A stretch of 64,000 nt of DNA from contig NZ_JAJALI010000011.1 in NCBI RefSeq assembly GCF_020523795.1, positions 62,001 to 126,000 of the forward strand, written 5' to 3'. This document shows, one piece after another, positions 36,373-44,522 of the stretch. The notes below the pieces were generated by a model. That model was not told where the DNA came from, ran no database searches, and worked only from the letters and a program-made list of their open reading frames with translations. The position numbers and the translations under genes are program-made. The stretch comes from Ancylobacter sp. Lp-2. Its GTDB lineage: Bacteria; Pseudomonadota; Alphaproteobacteria; Rhizobiales; Xanthobacteraceae. The stretch's first letter is position 1; each line of letters opens with the position of its first letter.

Positions 36373-37563
36373 TCACTTGTCGTAGGGCGAGCCCTTGAAG
36401 GGGATCAGCTTGCCGTCGTGCCACACGGCGAGCAGGTAATGCTCCGGCAGCAGGGCGTCGTTGCGCTCGGGATCGGCCTTGTCGAAGGCCGGCTTGTAGG
36501 GAGCGACCAGCCCGTCGCGATTGACCTCGTAGAGCGCCTTCTGGACCTTCGCCCAGTCGAAGGCGCCGGCGATCCTGATCGCGTCGGCAAGGATGTAGAC
36601 GGCGTCATAGGCATCGGCGATGCCGGAGGCGGCCTTGATCGCCGAGGGATCGTTCAGCCCGTATTTCGCCGCGAGCGCCGCGAGGACCTTCTTGCCCGTC
36701 TCGCCCTGCGGCGTCAGGAAGGAATAGGTCTGCATGACCCGCACGCCATTGGCGAGCGGGCCGGCGAGTTCGCCGAGATTGCCGCTGATGCCCCAGGCGC
36801 CGATCACCGCCGGCTTGTAGCCGATCTTGTCCATGGCGCGCAGGATCTGGTTGCCTTCGCGGTCGAGCGACCAGACCATCACCACTTCCGCCCCGGCATC
36901 GCGGGCGCGGATGACCTGCGGGGACATGTCCTGGTCGTTCCAGTTGAAGGTCTCGGCGGCGACCAGTTCCTTGCCGCGCGCGGCCATCGCCGCCTTGATG
37001 TCCGGCAGCGCGCCGTTGCCCCAGCCGGTGTTCTCGTAGAAGAAGGCGATCTTGCCGTCCTTCGAGACCTTCAGCGCCTCGTCGACGAGGAAGCGGGCCA
37101 CCCACTTGTCCTTGGCGGAGACGCGGAACATGAAGTTCGGGTCGCGCCCGTTCTCGATGGCCTTGGTGTTGGCCGCCCACACGCCGATGTAGGGAATGCC
37201 GATCTCGTTGACCGGCTCGACCTGCGCCACCGCGACGGTGGAGTGGAAGCCACCGAGCACCGCGATGCACTTGTCGGCCAGCGCGATGCGCCTCGTGTTG
37301 TCGACGCCGCGCGGCGGCGCGCCGGCATCGTCATACTGGACGAGGCGCAGCTTCTGGCCGAGCACGCCGCCGGCCTCGTTGATCTCGTCGATGGCGATCT
37401 GCGCGCCCATCTTGATCGCCTGCCCGGAAAAGGCGGCCGGGCCGGTGACGGCGGCCGAATTGCCGATGCAGGGCTGCTGCTGCGCGTGGGCCATCGAGCC
37501 CGCAAGGCCGAACGCCACCGTCGCCGCCAGAAGCTGGCCGCGCATAAGTCCTTTGGAAGACAT
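36373..37563 (-). CDS. Branched-chain-type ABC transporter substrate-binding protein (LivK-like)
   Basis: 396 residues, AGGAGA upstream of the ATG at 37563. Signal peptide ends at MAHAQQQP. The fold landmarks of leucine/amide-binding proteins are visible (GPAAFSGQAIKMGAQIAIDEIN, LRLVQYDDAGAPP, VDNTRRIALADKCIAVLGG). Known ligands range from branched-chain amino acids to amides and urea, so with amidase, cyclase and deaminase genes in the operon an amide or N-heterocycle is as likely as an amino acid. First gene of the operon, divergent from LysR. Confidence 0.9.
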   Translation of the reverse strand: MSSKGLMRGQLLAATVAFGLAGSMAHAQQQPCIGNSAAVTGPAAFSGQAIKMGAQIAIDEINEAGGVLGQKLRLVQYDDAGAPPRGVDNTRRIALADKCIAVLGGFHSTVAVAQVEPVNEIGIPYIGVWAANTKAIENGRDPNFMFRVSAKDKWVARFLVDEALKVSKDGKIAFFYENTGWGNGALPDIKAAMAARGKELVAAETFNWNDQDMSPQVIRARDAGAEVVMVWSLDREGNQILRAMDKIGYKPAVIGAWGISGNLGELAGPLANGVRVMQTYSFLTPQGETGKKVLAALAAKYGLNDPSAIKAASGIADAYDAVYILADAIRIAGAFDWAKVQKALYEVNRDGLVAPYKPAFDKADPERNDALLPEHYLLAVWHDGKLIPFKGSPYDK

Positions 37564-37869
37564 GTTTATTTCTCCTGTCGTGGCCAGGATGAACGGAGGG
37601 GGTGGGCGTCGAGGCCCGTCTCTGTCGGGTACTGAGCTAGGCTACGTATAAGGACTGCCTATCGACAAAGATGATTTTCCAATCGGAGATATAGGCTGTG
37701 GCTATTGTGTGTAATTATAGGCAATTCATATAACACAGTGGATCGTATATCTTATTGTTTTTACGGTATTAATTGAAAACATATGTCAATAGTTTGTGCA
37801 TATGGACTATTTTTTAGTCGTTTGACATTTGGTTTTTGAGCGGCAGAGTTGGCGACGAAAGGCCTTTCC
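37564..37869. promoter_or_regulatory. A+T-rich divergent control region between the Liv operon and the LysR gene
   Basis: 306 bases far richer in A+T than the surroundings. Four copies of TAGGC/ATAGGC occur in 85 bases: 37638-37642, 37657-37662 (reverse), 37690-37696 and 37716-37722; the first two form an inverted pair and the last two a direct repeat 26 bases apart. TTGACA is at 37822-37827 on the plus strand without a clear -10. LysR-type regulators usually bind such divergent regions. Confidence 0.5.
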
Positions 37870-38832
37870 ATGGATCTGCGTCAGCTCAAATATTTCGTTC
37901 AGATCGCCGAAAGCGGGAATTTCTCGCGCGCGGCGGAGGTGCTGCGCATCGCCCAGCCCTCACTCAGCCAGCAGATGAAGAATCTGGAGGAGGAGCTGGG
38001 GGTGGACCTGCTGCTGCGCCATGCGCGCGGTGTCACCCCAACGGAGATAGGCCAGCAGTTCTACGACCACGCGCGGCGCATCCTCGAGGAGGTCGAGCGC
38101 ACCCGCGACGTCGTCCGGTCGCAGTCGCTGAACCCGTCCGGGCGGGTGTCGGTGGGCCTGCCCACCTCGGCCTGCCGCGGCCTGTCGCTGCCGTTGATCA
38201 CCGCGATGGAGGAGCGCCAGCCCAACATCACCCTGCACATCGTGGAGGCGATGACCGGCTACCTCGACGACTTCATCCAGATGGGTCGGCTCGACGTTGC
38301 CCTGCTCTACGACCACAAGGCCTTCGAGCATGTGGCGTGGACCGAGATGATGGTGGAGGACCTGATGCTGTTCGCGCCGCCGGATCATCCGGTGGTGGCG
38401 CAGGGCAGCATTTCCTTCCGCGACATGTTCGCGCTGCCCATCGTGCTGCCCGGCGCGCCCAATGTGATGCGCACGGTGATCGAGCAGTTCGCCGCCCGCC
38501 ACGACGTGGTGCCCAACGCCATGGCCTGCGACAGCCTTCCCGCCATCGCCCGCATGGTTCGCGCCCGCAAGGCGCTGGCGGTGATGCCGCATTTCGCCTT
38601 TTCCGACGAGATGGAGCGCGGCGAGATGGTCGCCGTTCCCATCGTCGACCCCACCCCGTCCTGGCGCCTGTCGGTCGTGGTCTCCCAGCGCACGATGAAC
38701 CCGCGCGGCAGCGAGGCGGTGGCCAAGGTGATGGCCGACGTCATCGCCGAGATGGTGGGAGCGGGGGTCTGGCTCGCCCGGCTCCGGGGCGACCGCGCCC
38801 GCCTTGAAACACTGCGTACCGTCACGCGCTGA
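37870..38832 (+). CDS. LysR family transcriptional regulator
   Basis: 320 residues from the ATG at 37870, chosen because MDLRQLKYFVQIAESGNFSRAA is the canonical LysR start. The helix-turn-helix is residues 16-45 (RAAEVLRIAQPSLSQQMKNLEEEL); the effector domain begins about residue 90 (GRVSVGLPTSACRGLSLPLI). The subfamily resembles Nac/CynR regulators of nitrogen or cyanate use (by sight, not by search). It is divergent from the Liv-type operon and 31 bases before an amidohydrolase gene, so it may control both. Confidence 0.9.
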   Translation: MDLRQLKYFVQIAESGNFSRAAEVLRIAQPSLSQQMKNLEEELGVDLLLRHARGVTPTEIGQQFYDHARRILEEVERTRDVVRSQSLNPSGRVSVGLPTSACRGLSLPLITAMEERQPNITLHIVEAMTGYLDDFIQMGRLDVALLYDHKAFEHVAWTEMMVEDLMLFAPPDHPVVAQGSISFRDMFALPIVLPGAPNVMRTVIEQFAARHDVVPNAMACDSLPAIARMVRARKALAVMPHFAFSDEMERGEMVAVPIVDPTPSWRLSVVVSQRTMNPRGSEAVAKVMADVIAEMVGAGVWLARLRGDRARLETLRTVTR

Positions 38833-38863
38833 CGCGCGCCCCCGATGCCGAGGAGACCGTCCG

Positions 38864-40111
38864 ATGGAACTGATCGTAACCAATGCCCGACTGGCGGATG
38901 AGCCGGAGCGGCTCGTCGACATCGCCATCGCCGACGGCCGCTTCGTGGCGATCGGGGCGGGTCTGGCGGGCGATGCCGAGCGGCTGGACGCGCAGGGCCG
39001 GCTGGTCGCGCCCGGTTTCGTCGAGACGCATATCCACCTCGACAAGTCCTGCATCCTGGAGCGCTGCCGCTCCGCGCGCGGCGATCTCACCGAGGCCATC
39101 GCCGAGGTCGCCCGGGTCAAGGGCGACTTCACCGCGGAGGACGTCTACGCCCGGGCCAGCCGCACCATCGAGAAATGCATCGCGCAGGGCACCACGCACA
39201 TGCGCACCCATCTGGAGGTCGATCCCGGCATCGGCCTGCGCAGCCTCGAGGGCGTGCTGGCGGCGCGCGAGGCTTATCGCTGGGCCATCGACATCGAGAT
39301 CTGCGTGTTTCCGCAGGAGGGGCTGCTCAACAATCCCGGCACCGACGAACTGATGGTGGAGGCGCTGAAGCGCGGGGCCGGCTGCGTCGGCGCGGCGCCC
39401 TACACCGACAGCGACCCGCACGGGCAGATCGACCGGGTGTTCGAGATGGCGCGCGAGTTCGACGTCGATGTCGATATGCATCTCGACTTCGGCACCGACA
39501 CGGCGGGGCTCGACCTGCATCACGTCTGCGATTGCGCGATGCGCTTCGGCTGGGGCGGGCGCACGGCGATCGGCCACGTGACCAAGCTCGCCTATGTCCC
39601 GCCGGCGCAGCGGGCCGAGATCGCCCGGCGCATGAGCGACGCCGGCGTGGCGCTCACCGTGCTGCCCGCGACCGACCTGTTCCTGATGGGGCGCGACCGC
39701 GACCATGCCAAGACGCGCGGCGTGGCGGAGGCGCACGAATTCCTGCATCACGGCGTGAACTGCTCGCTCTCCACCAACAACGTGCTCAACCCCTTCACGC
39801 CGTTCGGCGACTGCTCGCTGGTGCGGATGGCGAACCTCAACGCCAATATCTGCCATGTCGGCTCGGCGCACGACATGGGCGAGTGCTTCCAGATGGTCAC
39901 CGGCCGCTCCGCTCGCCTGCTGAACCTCGAAGATTACGGCATCGCGGTCGGTAATCCGGCGGATTTCGTCGTGCTCGACGCTGCCAGCCCGCAGGCGGCG
40001 GTGGCCGAGCTGGCGCCGGTGCTGCACGCCTTCAAGCGGGGGCGCCGGACGCTCACCCGCCAGCCGGCGCATCTCCATTTTCCCGAAGGGGCGTCCCATG
40101 CCCGTTCCTGA
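38864..40111 (+). CDS. Cytosine deaminase-like amidohydrolase
   Basis: 415 residues from the ATG at 38864 with GAGGAGA upstream. Metal motif HIHLDK in GFVETHIHLDKSCIL is diagnostic of the CodA-type group; further ligands are in HMHLDFGTDT-like DVDMHLDFGTD, GHVTKLAYV (His) and the TNNVLNPFTPFGD region, where the catalytic Asp of the usual SDN motif is less obvious because the sequence reads LSTNNVLNP. This Asp-to-Thr change deserves checking. Relatives deaminate cytosine, isoguanine or open cyclic ureides. It overlaps the next amidase by 14 bases. Confidence 0.87.
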   Translation: MELIVTNARLADEPERLVDIAIADGRFVAIGAGLAGDAERLDAQGRLVAPGFVETHIHLDKSCILERCRSARGDLTEAIAEVARVKGDFTAEDVYARASRTIEKCIAQGTTHMRTHLEVDPGIGLRSLEGVLAAREAYRWAIDIEICVFPQEGLLNNPGTDELMVEALKRGAGCVGAAPYTDSDPHGQIDRVFEMAREFDVDVDMHLDFGTDTAGLDLHHVCDCAMRFGWGGRTAIGHVTKLAYVPPAQRAEIARRMSDAGVALTVLPATDLFLMGRDRDHAKTRGVAEAHEFLHHGVNCSLSTNNVLNPFTPFGDCSLVRMANLNANICHVGSAHDMGECFQMVTGRSARLLNLEDYGIAVGNPADFVVLDAASPQAAVAELAPVLHAFKRGRRTLTRQPAHLHFPEGASHARS

Positions 40112-41309
40112 CGCCACGGCGACCGGCGCCTTCTGCGGGCCGAACAACGCCACCGCCAAGGGAGGCGGCGCGGGGCCGCTCGCCGGCCTCAGCTTCGTGG
40201 CCAAGGACATGTTCGACATCGCGGGCTCCGTCACCGGCAACGGCAATCCGGATTGGCTGCGTACGCATGAGCCCGCGCCGCGCCATGCCTGGGCGGTCGC
40301 TCGGCTGCTGGAGGCCGGCGCGGACCTGGTCGGCCGGACGGTCTGCGACGAGCTGTGCTACTCGCTGACCGGGGAGAACACCCATTACGGCGCGCCGCTG
40401 AACCCGGCCGCGCCGGCGCGGGTGTCGGGCGGCTCGTCGAGCGGCTCGGCCAGCGCGGTGGCGGCGGGGCTGGCCGATATCGGGCTCGGCTCGGATTGCG
40501 GCGGTTCCATCCGGGTGCCGGCCAGCTATTGCGGGCTCTACGGCATCCGTCCGACCCATGGCGTCGTTTCGCTCGACGGCTGCGCGCCGTTCGCGCCCAG
40601 TTTCGATTGCGTCGGCTGGATGGCGCGCGACGCCGCGACGCTGCTGCGGGTCGGCGAGGCGATGCTGGGCGCGGCGGCCGGGGAGCCGCCGCCGCCTCGC
40701 CTGCTGATGCCGCGCGAGGCGTTGGAGGCGCTGGCGCCGGACGTGCGGGAGGCGCTGGTGCCGGCGTTGCGGCGGGTAGAGGAGCTGTTCGGCGCGGCCG
40801 AGACGATCGACCTCGCCCCCGAAGGGCTGGCGCGGTGGTCGGCGGTGTTCCGCACGCTGCAGGCGGCGGAGATCTGGAACTCGCTAGGCGGCTGGATCGA
40901 ACGCGTCGGCCCGCAATTCGGCCCCGGCGTCGCCGAGCGCTTCGCCCTCGCCGGCACGGTGACGGCGGCGGAGGTGGGGCAGGCGAAGATCGAGCGCACG
41001 CGGATCGTCGAGGCTGTGCGGCGGCAGCTGGTGCCCGGCACGTTCCTCGTACTGCCGACGGTGCCGCGCGTCGCGCCGCTTAAGGGCCTCCCGGTGGCCG
41101 AGGTCGAGGTCGCCTATCGGAACCTCGCCATGAACCTCTTGTGCATCGCCGGGCTTGCCGGCCTGCCGCAGGTCTCGCTGCCGCTGGCTCACAGCGAGGG
41201 ATGCCCACTGGGACTGTCGCTGGTGGGCGCGGCCGGATCGGATCTGGCGCTTCTCGGGATGGCGCGGCAGATCGACCGGCACCGGTCGGCGCCGGGCGGG
41301 CCGGCCTGA
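40098..41309 (+). CDS. Amidase signature family hydrolase (short form)
   Basis: 403 residues. Catalytic Lys in LSFVAKDMFDIAG, glycine/serine-rich motif RVSGGSSSGSASAVAAG and GSDCGGSIRVPASYCG. The C-terminal region (LCIAGLAGLPQVSLPLA) is normal; the family is often 450-500 long, so this is a compact member lacking the usual N-terminal helices. Translation is probably coupled to the preceding deaminase-like gene through the 14-base overlap. Together they suggest ring-opening or deamination followed by amide hydrolysis. Confidence 0.88.
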   Translation: MPVPDATATGAFCGPNNATAKGGGAGPLAGLSFVAKDMFDIAGSVTGNGNPDWLRTHEPAPRHAWAVARLLEAGADLVGRTVCDELCYSLTGENTHYGAPLNPAAPARVSGGSSSGSASAVAAGLADIGLGSDCGGSIRVPASYCGLYGIRPTHGVVSLDGCAPFAPSFDCVGWMARDAATLLRVGEAMLGAAAGEPPPPRLLMPREALEALAPDVREALVPALRRVEELFGAAETIDLAPEGLARWSAVFRTLQAAEIWNSLGGWIERVGPQFGPGVAERFALAGTVTAAEVGQAKIERTRIVEAVRRQLVPGTFLVLPTVPRVAPLKGLPVAEVEVAYRNLAMNLLCIAGLAGLPQVSLPLAHSEGCPLGLSLVGAAGSDLALLGMARQIDRHRSAPGGPA

Positions 41310-41310
41310 G

Positions 41311-41417
41311 CTAGAGCGCTTTCGAGCGAAGTGGAATCCGGTTCGCGTGAAGAAAACGCGTCCGAACAAGACCCTGGAGCCTTTCCGGTGAAGCAGAGTT
41401 CACCGGAAAGGCTCTAG
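41311..41417. repeat. RIME-like intergenic palindromic element
   Basis: A 107-base element of two palindromic halves, starting CTAGAGCGCTTTCGAGCG and containing AGTGGAATCCGGTTCGCGTG. It resembles the roughly 108-bp RIME repeats of rhizobia and related Hyphomicrobiales in length, two-palindrome design and the AGAGC...GTGG...CCGGTT core. It fills the gap between convergent genes. No second copy was seen in the window. Confidence 0.6.
41377..41414. terminator. Bidirectional terminator hairpin (second half of the repeat)
   Basis: GAGCCTTTCCGGTGAA (41377-41392) and TTCACCGGAAAGGCTC (41399-41414) form a perfect 16-bp stem with a 6-base loop. Its last base is the first base of the PrpD stop on the minus strand, so it could end transcription from both sides. 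Confidence 0.75.
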
Positions 41418-42841
41418 AGGCGGGCGGCGAGCGCGGCGCCGAGGTCGGGCACGTTCTCGATGTCCTCGATGAGGGCAAGGAGATCGGCGCCGCGCCGGGC
41501 GTCGAGGACGACGGCGGCGTTACGGCGGAATTTTTCCGCCACGGCGTCGTCGGCAAGCGGCAGCCGCACGCCGCCGGGCGCGTCGACGGCAAGCGGCGAA
41601 CCAAGCACGGTGCCATCCTTCAACCGGACATCGACCCGGCCGGCGGGCCGGCGCTGGCCGCTCATCAGCGCACTCGCCTCCGCATCGACGGCACCGGAGA
41701 CGCGGGCGGCGAGGCCCTTCAGCGCCGGCGAGGCCATGCTAGCCGCGTCGTACCAGTGCGGCCGGTCGAGCCGCAGGGCGAGCGCCGCCATGGCGTAGGG
41801 GAACGAGAACTGCGCGTCGTTGATGCTGAGCGGGGTCGCATCCATGAAGTCGCGCAGCAGCGCGGCGTCGGTATGCACCACGATGGCCTCGATCGCCTCG
41901 GCCGGGATGGCGTGCGCGACCAGCAGTGCCTCATAGGCGCTGAGCGTCGCGTGCATCCAGCGGCAGGCGGGGTAGGGCTTGAGGGTGTTGAAGCCGAGCG
42001 TCCAGCGTTCGCCGAGGCCATCGGTGAGGCGTTCCGGCTCGAACTGGTCCGAACCCAGCATGCGCCACAGGCCGGAGGGGCCATCCAGCACCGCCCTGGC
42101 GCCGACGAGGCCGGCGCGGTGCAGGGCGACGCCGCGCACGCCAGCCTCCGCCGCCGGGGCGAGGAAATCCTTGAAGGTGATGAGCGGCCGGCGTTCCCAA
42201 TTGTATTTGCGCAGGCTCGGCACATTGGCGAAGGTGCCGGCGAAGCCGAGCGCGTTTTCCATGCCGTCGGCATCGAGGCCCGCCAGCCGGCCATAGGCGA
42301 TGGCGGCGCCGATGGCCTGGTGCTGGCAGACGCCATAGACGAGGCGGAAGCGCTCGATGCTCGGCTGGATCGCGCGGATCAGCCGGTTGTTCACCTCATA
42401 GGCCAGTGCCACGGCGGCGACGAAGGCGGCGCCGGACACCGGCCGCTCGAAGACGGCACTGAGCGCGGCGGCGACGTTGGAGGCCCCGGGATGCCCCATG
42501 CCGCGGCCGGCTTCATCCTCCAGCCCGTCGTCGAAATCGAGCGCGTTCATCGCCGCGGCATTGACGAAGGCCGCCGCCACCGGGCCGAAGCCTTCCGCCT
42601 CGCCCAGCACCCGGCAGGGGCCGGGCCGCGCCTCGGCCCGCGTCGCGGTGAGGATGCGCCTCTGCATGTCGGTCGGCGCACCGGCGAGGCCGCAGCCTAG
42701 GGCGTCGAGGATGTGGAGGCGCGCCTTCGCCCGCACGGCCGCCGGGATGCCGGCGCCGTCGAAGCTGGCGGCGAAGCGGCTGACGGCGGCGGTGACGCCG
42801 GCCTCCGCGGGGAGGGGATCAGGCGAGGAAGGCGCGGTCAT
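41414..42841 (-). CDS. MmgE/PrpD family protein
   Basis: 475 residues, normal length for the family that includes 2-methylcitrate dehydratase, cis-aconitate decarboxylase and related proteins. Landmarks: HILDALGCGLAGAPTDMQRRIL, AAAMNALDFDDGLEDEAGRGMGHPGASNVAAALS, and FNTLKPYPACRWMHATLSAYEAL. Substrate unknown; many members in catabolic clusters have no known reaction. Last gene of the amino-acid transporter operon and overlapping the aminotransferase-like gene by 23 bases. Confidence 0.88.
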   Translation of the reverse strand: MTAPSSPDPLPAEAGVTAAVSRFAASFDGAGIPAAVRAKARLHILDALGCGLAGAPTDMQRRILTATRAEARPGPCRVLGEAEGFGPVAAAFVNAAAMNALDFDDGLEDEAGRGMGHPGASNVAAALSAVFERPVSGAAFVAAVALAYEVNNRLIRAIQPSIERFRLVYGVCQHQAIGAAIAYGRLAGLDADGMENALGFAGTFANVPSLRKYNWERRPLITFKDFLAPAAEAGVRGVALHRAGLVGARAVLDGPSGLWRMLGSDQFEPERLTDGLGERWTLGFNTLKPYPACRWMHATLSAYEALLVAHAIPAEAIEAIVVHTDAALLRDFMDATPLSINDAQFSFPYAMAALALRLDRPHWYDAASMASPALKGLAARVSGAVDAEASALMSGQRRPAGRVDVRLKDGTVLGSPLAVDAPGGVRLPLADDAVAEKFRRNAAVVLDARRGADLLALIEDIENVPDLGAALAARL

Positions 42842-43727
42842 AGAGATCCGACAGGCGGGCGGTGACGGGACAGGGCAGCGCGGAGCCGATGGCGCGGCCG
42901 TCGAGGCTCCGCACCGGCGTGAGGCCGCCGAAGGTGCCGGTGACGAAGGCGCCGTCGGCGTTATAGGCCTCGGCGAGGGTGAAGTCGGTCTCGCGGCAGG
43001 CGATGCCTTCCCTGGCGCAGAGCTCGATCACCTTGCGCCGGGTGATGCCCTTGAAGCAGGTGCGGCCGGTGGAGGTGAGCAACTCGCCGCGCTTCACGAT
43101 GAAGAAATTGGTCGAGTTGCAGCTCGCCACGAAGCCGGCGGGATCGAGCATCAGCGCCTCATGCGCGCCGGCGGCGATAGCCTGCAACAGCGGGCGGATG
43201 AAGTTGAGCCGGCTGTGCGAATTCAGGTGCAGGTCGAAGCTGTCCGGGCCGGAGGTGCGGAAGGTGGAGGTGAACAGCTTGATGCCGGCCTTCTTGATCT
43301 CCGGATCCGGCACCTTGAACTCGGCGGTGATGGCGATGGTCGGCCGACCCAGCGCGTTGCGCGGATCCTGATGCACGGTGTGCTTCTCGCCGCGTGTGAC
43401 CATCAGCCGGAGATGGCCGCCATCGGTGATGCCGTTGGCGGCGCAGAGCTCCTCCAGCGCCGCCTTCATCTCGGCCTTGGTCCGTCCGATGTCGAGGGCG
43501 ATGGTGTTGGCGCCCTCATAGAGCCGGTCGAGGTGATCATCGACCAGCACCAGCCGGCCCTTGGCCATGCGGATGCCCTCCCACACGCCGTCGCCGAGGC
43601 CGAAGCCGGCGTCGAAGATCGACACCAGCGCCTCGGCGCGTTTCACCAGCCGTCCGTTGAGCCAGATCCACAGATCGTGGTTGCGCGGGTCCTCGACCGG
43701 CGTCTGCGCGCCCTTTTCCTCGGCCAT
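42819..43727 (-). CDS. Class IV aminotransferase homologue lacking the catalytic lysine
   Basis: 302 residues. The fold is plain: FDAGFGLGDGVWEGIRMAKGR, the PLP-phosphate Arg in DDHLDRLYEGA, GITRRKVIEL and TGTFGGLTPVRSLDG. By-eye alignment with D-amino-acid aminotransferase, ADC lyase and IlvE puts Asn169 (LHLNSHSRLNF) where the Schiff-base lysine should be (21 residues before EAL), and Ser202 (FVASCNSTNFF) where the glutamate contacting the PLP ring nitrogen should be. No lysine is nearby. It may be a pseudoenzyme, bind a different ligand, or use another chemistry. Second to last in the polar amino-acid transporter operon, 13 bases after the ATPase. Confidence 0.85.
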   Translation of the reverse strand: MAEEKGAQTPVEDPRNHDLWIWLNGRLVKRAEALVSIFDAGFGLGDGVWEGIRMAKGRLVLVDDHLDRLYEGANTIALDIGRTKAEMKAALEELCAANGITDGGHLRLMVTRGEKHTVHQDPRNALGRPTIAITAEFKVPDPEIKKAGIKLFTSTFRTSGPDSFDLHLNSHSRLNFIRPLLQAIAAGAHEALMLDPAGFVASCNSTNFFIVKRGELLTSTGRTCFKGITRRKVIELCAREGIACRETDFTLAEAYNADGAFVTGTFGGLTPVRSLDGRAIGSALPCPVTARLSDLYDRAFLA

Positions 43728-43740
43728 TCGCGGCTCCCGT

Positions 43741-44520
43741 TCAGAAATGGAAGGCGGAGAAGCGGCGCAGGAAGGCCTGCGTGCGCTCCTCGCGCGGGTT
43801 CTTCAGCACCTCGTCCGGGGTGCCCTGCTCGTGGATGCGCCCCTCGTGCAGGAACAGCACCCGCGTCGCGAAATGGTAGGCGAAGCCGAGCTCGTGGGTG
43901 ACCAGCAGCATGGTGCGGCCCTCCTGCGACAGGCCGAGGATGACATCCAGCACCTCGCCGACCAGTTCCGGATCGAGCGAGGAGGTCGGCTCGTCGAACA
44001 GCAGGATTTCCGGCTCCATGGCGAGCGCGCGGGCGATGGCGACGCGCTGCTGCTGGCCGCCGGAGAGGCGCTGGGGATACTGGTCTGCCTTCTCGGCGAG
44101 GCCGACGCGCTTGAGATAGTCCTGCGCCTTGGCGCGGGCCTCCTCGCGCTTCATGCCCTTCACCGTCACCGGGCCTTCCATCACGTTCTCCAGCACCGTC
44201 ATGTGCGGGAACAGGTTGAACTGCTGGAAGATCATGCCGACGCGGGTGCGCAGCCGGCGCAGCTCGCCGGATTTGGCGGTGAGGACGCCGTCCCGGCCCT
44301 GCGTGCCGATCGGCGCGCCGTCGAGCTCGATGCGCCCGGCGCTCGGCGTCTCCATGAAGTTGATGCAGCGCAGGAAAGTGCTCTTGCCGGAGCCGGAGGA
44401 GCCGAGGATGGCGATGCGCTCGCCGGCGCCGACCTTCAGGTCGATGCCCTTGAGCACCTCGTTGGGGCCGAAGCTCTTGCGCAGCCCCTCGACGGCGAGG
44501 ACGGGTGTCGCATCAGCCAT
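43741..44520 (-). CDS. Polar amino-acid ABC transporter ATP-binding protein (GlnQ-like)
   Basis: 259 residues from the ATG at 44520. Walker A GSSGSGKSTFLRCINF, Q-loop MIFQQFNLFPHMTV, signature LSGGQQQRVAIARAL, Walker B ILLFDEPTSSLDPEL, H-loop VTHELGFAYH. These are standard for the HisP/GlnQ group. Follows the second permease by 2 bases. Confidence 0.93.
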   Translation of the reverse strand: MADATPVLAVEGLRKSFGPNEVLKGIDLKVGAGERIAILGSSGSGKSTFLRCINFMETPSAGRIELDGAPIGTQGRDGVLTAKSGELRRLRTRVGMIFQQFNLFPHMTVLENVMEGPVTVKGMKREEARAKAQDYLKRVGLAEKADQYPQRLSGGQQQRVAIARALAMEPEILLFDEPTSSLDPELVGEVLDVILGLSQEGRTMLLVTHELGFAYHFATRVLFLHEGRIHEQGTPDEVLKNPREERTQAFLRRFSAFHF

Positions 44521-44522
44521 TC

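Noticed and set aside
37822-37850. sigma70 promoter for the LysR gene
   Set aside because: TTGACA is present but the -10 hexamer at 17-base spacing (AGAGTT) is poor, so it is not called as a promoter.
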